Source of the DNA: a virus
Strand: one strand, 5' to 3'
IMG/VR virus record: IMGVR_UViG_3300027847_000980
Coordinates: 1 to 29,694 of that record
DNA: 29,694 bases
Every line of letters begins with the position of its first letter. Positions within the stretch are counted from its first letter, which is position 1. The notes below the pieces were generated by a model. That model had not been told where the DNA came from. It did no database searches and saw only the letters and a list, made by a program, of their open reading frames with translations. The translations under genes and the position numbers were made by a program. This document shows, piece after piece, positions 25,402 through 29,694 of this stretch.

Positions 25402-26430
25402 ATGGCAACTCAGACTCAAAGTACTCTGAGTGATTCTGTCAAAACCCAATATTTGCGACGACTGTTGATGCGGGCAGTGCCCCGCTTGATTCATGGCCGC
25501 TTCGGCGAGAAGGCCAATGCTTCCGGTTACGGTAGCCTCGAATGGCGTAAATTCGGTGCTATTACTGTAGCTGCAGGCGGACCTTCCGCTCTTAGTGAAG
25601 GCGTGACTCCTGAAAGCGAGAGCACTTCTGTTTCAACTGTTACTGCAACACCTGCGTTCTATGGTTCGTACCTACAGCACACAGATGAACTTGAGATGAC
25701 ATCGTATGATCCGATTGTCTCCGAGTTCTCTAATGTTCTAGGCGAACATGCAGGATTGGCAATTGACACACTTATTCGTGAAGACCTACTGGGCTCTTCG
25801 CCTACCACGCGTTTCGCTGGTGCGGCTACTGCCCGGACAAATATAGACTCCACCAATGACAAGATCTCGTACATTGATTTCCTCAAGGCCGTTGCGGTCC
25901 TGATGGCAAACAGTGCACTTCCTGTTGATGGTGCGCGATATGCTTGCATATTGCATCCGCATAGTTATGCGACACTTATGAATACAGACAGGTTCGTTAA
26001 TACGTTCCTTCACGCTTCACCACGTGACAACGACAGTAACCCAATGCGCACAGGCTTTATGGGCACATTCTTGAATGTAGACATCTACATTTCTGGTAAT
26101 GCCCGTGAGTATGCAGATGGTGGTACCGGTAGTGCAGATGTTTACATTGCCTTGTTCATCGGACGTGAGGCATATGGTGTGGTTGGTGTTGGTAACATAG
26201 ATCCACGTGATGTGGATGGGGCCGGAAACGATCCCTTTGCCGTAAATACTGGCAAGGGTCGCTCACTTGCTCCAGTTGATTTGATCGTGAAACCTTTAGG
26301 TTCTGGTGGTGCAGAAGATCCACTAAACCAACGTGGAACAGTAGCATGGAAAGCGGCTCATGATACAGCTATGCTAAACGCAAGCTGGATTATCAGCCTT
26401 GAACATGCTAATGAATTTACGGATGCATAG
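25402..26430 (+). CDS. Major capsid protein, N4-gp56 family (HK97 fold)
   Basis: The 342-residue product starts after GGGAGA (25388-25393). The N-terminal part follows the N4-gp56 family closely: YLRRLLMRAVPRLIHGRFGE, then SLEWRKFGAITVAAGGPSAL, then SEGVTPESESTSVSTVTATP, then YLQHTDELEMTSYDPIVSEF and GEHAGLAIDTLIREDLL. The order 'L-x-x-R-L-L-x-x-A, R-F-G-x-K, F-R-R-F, L-x-E-G-V-T-P, D-P-I-x-x-E, G-x-x-A-x-x-x-D-T' is characteristic. The protein builds the icosahedral shell around the scaffold. Codons look richer in C-ending choices (GGC, CGC, TTC, GCC) than in neighbouring genes, as expected for the most highly expressed virion gene. Length agrees with the family, and no N-terminal prodomain is apparent. 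Confidence 0.92.
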   Translation: MATQTQSTLSDSVKTQYLRRLLMRAVPRLIHGRFGEKANASGYGSLEWRKFGAITVAAGGPSALSEGVTPESESTSVSTVTATPAFYGSYLQHTDELEMTSYDPIVSEFSNVLGEHAGLAIDTLIREDLLGSSPTTRFAGAATARTNIDSTNDKISYIDFLKAVAVLMANSALPVDGARYACILHPHSYATLMNTDRFVNTFLHASPRDNDSNPMRTGFMGTFLNVDIYISGNAREYADGGTGSADVYIALFIGREAYGVVGVGNIDPRDVDGAGNDPFAVNTGKGRSLAPVDLIVKPLGSGGAEDPLNQRGTVAWKAAHDTAMLNASWIISLEHANEFTDA

Positions 26431-26441
26431 GGGAATAAATC

Positions 26442-26846
26442 ATGAGCTATAATCATTCTGGAAAATGGGCAACTCTATCTATGATTGCCATTGGCACTCA
26501 GGCAGCACAAGCACTGGCAACTGGCGACACTTGGCAAAGTTGTAGAATGCCGTTTGATGGTTACATCGAAAGCGTACAGATGACTCTCACCGCTACTGGT
26601 GGAAGTTCTGGTGCAACCGAAGTAATGATTGCTAACGGTTCTAACAACTTGTGGGCAGCAGATACTCTTCAGATATTGTATTCTGCTTCTGATGGTTCAA
26701 GTGCTGTTATTGGTCGTAGCGACTTCAACAGTGATGGAACAGCACTGTTCTCTGAAGGCGCACAGTTCGACCTCGATGTTGATGAGGTTCCGGGTACCGC
26801 AAGTACAGGACCTTTGATAGTACAGATCGTTGTCGTTGGTAACTAA
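26442..26846 (+). CDS. Small beta-rich virion protein, possibly capsid decoration
   Basis: The gene starts 11 bp after the capsid gene (GGGGA leader) and encodes 134 residues. The product is rich in Ser, Thr, Gly, Ala and Asp with alternating hydrophobic residues (DGYIESVQMTLTATGGSSGA, LQILYSASDGSSAVIGRSDF, PLIVQIVVVGN), which predicts a compact beta-sandwich. There is no signal peptide or membrane segment. Head decoration/cement proteins often have this size and place, directly downstream of the major capsid gene. I do not recognise the family, so decoration is an inference; a small fibre or spike domain is another possibility. Confidence 0.6.
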   Translation: MSYNHSGKWATLSMIAIGTQAAQALATGDTWQSCRMPFDGYIESVQMTLTATGGSSGATEVMIANGSNNLWAADTLQILYSASDGSSAVIGRSDFNSDGTALFSEGAQFDLDVDEVPGTASTGPLIVQIVVVGN

Positions 26847-26875
26847 GTTACTCAACAAACAATAGAATAACCTTC

Positions 26876-26903
26876 GGGGCATCATCTGAGATGTTGATGC
26901 CCT
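26876..26903. terminator. Intergenic hairpin between decoration-like and coiled-coil genes
   Basis: GGGCATCA (26877-26884) and TGATGCCC (26895-26902) form a perfect 8-bp stem with a 10-nt loop, extendable by a G-U pair (26876 with 26903). It occupies a 75-bp gap and ends just before the AAGGAGGG ribosome binding site (26907-26914). No T-run follows, so it is not a classical intrinsic terminator. It could be an attenuator, an mRNA processing or stability element that protects the abundant capsid message, or a modulator of the next start. Typed as terminator only because no better class exists. Confidence 0.4.
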
Positions 26904-26921
26904 CGCAAGGAGGGATACACA

Positions 26922-27644
26922 ATGACAATAATTTCACAGGAACATGTTGCAGTCAAAGCTCTCAAGGATGATAGTTTCCTAGAGATGGGCGATAGCGAGG
27001 CTTTAGAGATAGCATTACAGTTACAAAGACTGTTGCGTGGACAAGATTCTTTAATCGAAAAGGTGTCGAAGGTCGATAAGAATGCGCAACGTATGTCAGA
27101 TGAGATGTCTAAACTAAAAGAACGTACTGCAGAGATGGAGACATTCGCTAAAACTTTTGAAGACAATCGTGCTAAGTACGAGAACATGTGGCGCGACCGT
27201 TCTGAGAGTGTGTCAGCAGATGTAAGAGCACAATCACAGGCTGAAACAATGCAACAGGTACAGCAGATGACACAATCGATACGTGCTAATAGAAATGTAG
27301 ACGATATGCAAAAGAAAGCTTTTATGAAGAATGCTCCTAAAGTAAAGATCACTCGACCTGGTAGGCCTATTACCACCCCGCAAGGTTTAGTAATGGAGGC
27401 AGAGGTGGTAAGTTTAAATGGTATGCAATACATAATGCCGCCTAATGTTGAAGTAGAAGTACCCCGTCCAGTGGTAGATTACCTGGAATCACAGGACCTT
27501 GACAGGGCTGTGCTTGCCGAGAAGAAGAAATTACTGGATGCAGACAATATTAAACAGGACACAGCAATATCGCGTGGCATGCAAGCTATTGATCAGAAGT
27601 ATGGTATCAAAAGCGAAATTATGCCAGTAGCATCTAGAGTATAG
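26922..27644 (+). CDS. Coiled-coil virion protein of unknown function
   Basis: The 240-residue product has a near-consensus AAGGAGG leader. Residues about 25-130 are a long coiled coil (LQLQRLLRGQDSLIEKVSKV to QQVQQMTQSIRANRNVDD). Residues about 140-195 form a small beta domain (VKITRPGRPITTPQGLVMEA and MQYIMPPNVEVEVPRPVVDY), a 'x-I-x-x-x-G-x-x-x-x-x-P, V-E-V-P-x-x-V-x-x-x-L' arrangement seen in small phage structural proteins. The last 40 residues are helical. There is no enzyme motif. Between decoration-like and adaptor-like genes, a head- or neck-associated role is likely, but the family is not recognised. Confidence 0.65.
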   Translation: MTIISQEHVAVKALKDDSFLEMGDSEALEIALQLQRLLRGQDSLIEKVSKVDKNAQRMSDEMSKLKERTAEMETFAKTFEDNRAKYENMWRDRSESVSADVRAQSQAETMQQVQQMTQSIRANRNVDDMQKKAFMKNAPKVKITRPGRPITTPQGLVMEAEVVSLNGMQYIMPPNVEVEVPRPVVDYLESQDLDRAVLAEKKKLLDADNIKQDTAISRGMQAIDQKYGIKSEIMPVASRV

Positions 27645-27645
27645 T

Positions 27646-28788
27646 ATGGCAGAACCTACCAGTACACGAGCTGCACTAAGACAAGAGATAGCACGTCGTA
27701 CCAATATGGATTTTGCTTTACGTATAGGTGCATCCTCAACAGCAACCGATGGTGGTACCAACGAGCTTATAGACACCAACAGATTAAGACAGGCAGATGA
27801 CTTTTGGAATGGGGCCTGGTTATATATCGTCAATGATACGTCCGGGACTGACAATGACGGTGAGGTGCGTTTGATATCAGATTTTACCAGCGATACTAGA
27901 AGTATTGCTGTGGTAGAGCCGTTCAGTGCCGCTATTGCAAATACAGACGAATACGAGATCCATTCACCCTGGAATGCGTTACAGATACATGATGCCATCA
28001 ATGATGCTATTGACGATGGTTTCCCAGAGTTCTTTGATACAGTGATGGATGAAACAGTAGTGCATTTAGAAGACACAATGGCCTACGATTTACCCACAGG
28101 TATAGCACCTTATTATGTAACCAAGGTGTGGATAGAAGAAGTAAGTGATAAATCAAGAGGCACAGCTAGTAGTGGCTCCTCTATTACACTAGTAGATAGT
28201 ACTCAATCTTGGACCAATGATGCCTTCAACAATATGACGGTGGCTATTTATGATGGAACAGGCAAAGGGCAGTTCGCCACTATTACAGATACTACTGCAG
28301 GAACTACACTTACAGTAGCGGCATGGTCCGGTACTGGTACTACATCACCATCTACAGATAGTAAATACGTTATCAAAGATACACCAACCGAACAATATAC
28401 ATGGCGTAGAATCCCCTCTTTACGTTTTGACCAGGCGTATTGGCCCACTAAGATGTACTTAACATCACGCTATACCCGGTTTCAAGGTATGGCTTTTCGT
28501 ATTCAGTACATTGCAAAGCCAGCCGCTCTTAGTGCCGAATCTGGCACAACTATAATACCTTCTGGATTTGTAATAGCAAAAGCTATGGCCCTATTGCACG
28601 GAATGAAAGTTGCTGATAGTAGGTCTGACCAGGATAGGCACCGATACTTACATCAATTCTGGGAGTCTCGGGCAGAGGCGTACAAATTGCAGAATAAGTG
28701 GCGCATGCCAAAAGGTACTCTCTGGATGGAGAAAGATACGGTGGGGGATCAGCTACCTTCGGATTATCCTTTTTCGAGTAGCGGGTAA
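27646..28788 (+). CDS. Putative head-tail adaptor with two related beta modules
   Basis: The gene starts 2 bp after the previous stop and encodes 380 residues. A short N-terminal helix (RAALRQEIARRT) is followed by beta module 1 (residues about 30-108). A helical stretch (WNALQIHDAINDAIDDGFPE, about 109-128) and a strand region lead to beta module 2 (about 172-245), then a C-terminal helical part with KAMALLHGMKVADSR and DQDRHRYLHQFWESRAEAYK. The 'N-A-I-x-x-A-I-D-D-x-F-P' helix and the C-terminal packing helices resemble adaptor or head-completion proteins that sit under the portal; the beta modules would be decorations. The call rests on architecture and gene order. The next gene begins 2 bp downstream. 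Confidence 0.6.
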   Translation: MAEPTSTRAALRQEIARRTNMDFALRIGASSTATDGGTNELIDTNRLRQADDFWNGAWLYIVNDTSGTDNDGEVRLISDFTSDTRSIAVVEPFSAAIANTDEYEIHSPWNALQIHDAINDAIDDGFPEFFDTVMDETVVHLEDTMAYDLPTGIAPYYVTKVWIEEVSDKSRGTASSGSSITLVDSTQSWTNDAFNNMTVAIYDGTGKGQFATITDTTAGTTLTVAAWSGTGTTSPSTDSKYVIKDTPTEQYTWRRIPSLRFDQAYWPTKMYLTSRYTRFQGMAFRIQYIAKPAALSAESGTTIIPSGFVIAKAMALLHGMKVADSRSDQDRHRYLHQFWESRAEAYKLQNKWRMPKGTLWMEKDTVGDQLPSDYPFSSSG

Positions 28789-28790
28789 TT

Positions 28791-29694
28791 ATGGCAACAG
28801 TTGGTATTGAAGGTGATGTCTTAATAAACAGCAAGCCTTATAGAATAGATGTAACATCTTATCAGCGCAGGGATATTGTAGACTTCAGTCCTCGTGCTTC
28901 CACAGCAACAGGCGCATCAATTTCATATTCAGAGCTAGGACTATATCAGACTCTAACCCAGGAGGATTTTAGGCATGGGTTTGGGTTCTATCGCTATACT
29001 GATGCGGCAGGCTACCAAAGAACTGAAGGCGAAATAGATACTAGGCATCCAGGTCTTATCATGCGCTCTACAAAAGGGGTATCTTCCGAAACTGATAATG
29101 CGATTAAGAATGGTGGCGTAACATTCGGTAGTGATTTCTACACCTGGGGAGCAGCAGTAAGAAAATACAGCAGTGGCTCGTGGAGTGAAGATGCTTCAGG
29201 TGCATCTAATTCTCTGGTAGTAGGTAGTGGACATATCTTTAATCTCAAGGATGGGGCTCGTGTGCAGAGAAAAGCCACCGGTGGGTCCTGGGAGAATGCT
29301 GGTATAGACAGTAATCCACCTACGGATATGAAAATTGCTACTACACATGGTGGCTATATGTGGTTCGCTGAAGATGGAAATAGCTTTGTACATTATGGTG
29401 AAGAGCTTGATCTATCTGACTTAGAGGGGGATGGTAAAAGTGATACTAATGTAATAGTAGTGGGTCCGGGCGGTCTTGCTATAAGAAACATGATCTCATT
29501 TTCTAATGCGTTATATGTAGCCCGTGCTGATGGATTGTGGGTAGTCAATCAAGATGGAGAATTTACGGCGAGGCAGGTGCTAAATTTTAGTGCCGAAACT
29601 CATCCCGACAACTTTAGGTCAATGGTAGTATTCCAGGGAGCTTTGTATTTTCCTATCAGACACCGTATCTATAGATGGACCGGCTCTACTATAG
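28791..29694 (+). CDS. Beta-propeller-like virion protein, 5' part (runs off window)
   Basis: ATG at 28791, two bases after the adaptor-like gene's stop, opens a frame with no stop to the window end (301 codons plus one base). The start resembles other leaders here (GGGTAATTATG). After an N-terminal stretch with RIDVTSYQRRDIVDFSPRAS, the sequence shows repeated 'hydrophobic strand, D-G, x-x-W/Y' units: YMWFAEDGNSFVHYGE, ALYVARADGLWVVNQDGE and ALYFPIRHRIYRWTGST. These are the typical blades of a propeller. Such proteins occur as tail or neck hubs and receptor-contact proteins downstream of adaptors. The exact role cannot be settled because the C terminus is missing. Confidence 0.7.
   Translation, partial: MATVGIEGDVLINSKPYRIDVTSYQRRDIVDFSPRASTATGASISYSELGLYQTLTQEDFRHGFGFYRYTDAAGYQRTEGEIDTRHPGLIMRSTKGVSSETDNAIKNGGVTFGSDFYTWGAAVRKYSSGSWSEDASGASNSLVVGSGHIFNLKDGARVQRKATGGSWENAGIDSNPPTDMKIATTHGGYMWFAEDGNSFVHYGEELDLSDLEGDGKSDTNVIVVGPGGLAIRNMISFSNALYVARADGLWVVNQDGEFTARQVLNFSAETHPDNFRSMVVFQGALYFPIRHRIYRWTGSTI

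Noticed and set aside
26882-27433. Open frame of 183 codons on the minus strand
   Set aside because: Lies fully opposite the coiled-coil gene 26922-27644, has Cys/Ser-rich composition typical of antisense reading, and breaks the all-plus-strand layout.
27531-28076. Open frame of 181 codons on the minus strand
   Set aside because: Antisense of two tightly packed plus-strand genes; low-complexity Ser/Val/Ile composition and no supporting ribosome binding site.
1-29694. tRNA genes, CRISPR arrays, insertion sequences or attachment sites
   Set aside because: Gaps between genes are too short for tRNAs apart from those described, no regularly spaced repeats are seen, and no terminal inverted repeats or transposase genes are present. 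No att-like direct repeat was recognised despite the recombinase domain.

Overview
This window is a piece of a tailed double-stranded DNA bacteriophage (Caudoviricetes), most likely from an uncultured environmental phage. Every gene I accept lies on the + strand, the genes abut or overlap by a few bases, and the only gaps longer than 20 bp are at 2804-2838, 24515-24594, 25378-25401 and 26847-26921. TAA, TAG and TGA are all used as ordinary stops, so there is no sign of recoding. Base composition looks AT-leaning by eye. Nothing in the window identifies the host.

Layout. 2-214 is the C-terminal tail of the terminase large subunit. It is followed by a GH24-like lysozyme (217-915), two unrecognised proteins (903-1340 and 1337-2803) and the portal protein (2839-4647). 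Three unrecognised, mostly hydrophilic proteins follow (4650-7870). Then comes one huge gene of 5,544 codons (7880-24514) that fills over half of the window. A sigma70-like promoter with an overlapping palindrome (24519-24565) precedes a head cassette: scaffold-like protein (24595-25377), major capsid protein of the N4-gp56 family (25402-26430), a small beta-rich protein, possibly decoration (26442-26846), a coiled-coil virion protein (26922-27644), a possible head-tail adaptor with a duplicated beta module (27646-28788), and the start of a beta-propeller-like virion protein that runs off the window (28791-29694).

How it fits together. The terminase packages DNA through the portal into heads built from scaffold and capsid protein; the adaptor and downstream proteins would form the neck and tail. 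The giant protein sits between portal and scaffold genes. It carries a lytic-transglycosylase-like segment lacking the usual Glu, motifs typical of 'large polyvalent proteins', a HEIGH zinc-metallopeptidase motif, and, most unusually, a tyrosine-recombinase catalytic domain with every catalytic residue in place (R2459, K2484, H2597, R2600, H2624, Y2633). By analogy with polyvalent proteins and with N4 virion RNA polymerase, I infer that it is packaged in the virion and delivered with the DNA. An injected protein with a built-in DNA recombinase is the most interesting object here. No tape measure, sheath, holin, replication or host-takeover gene is visible.
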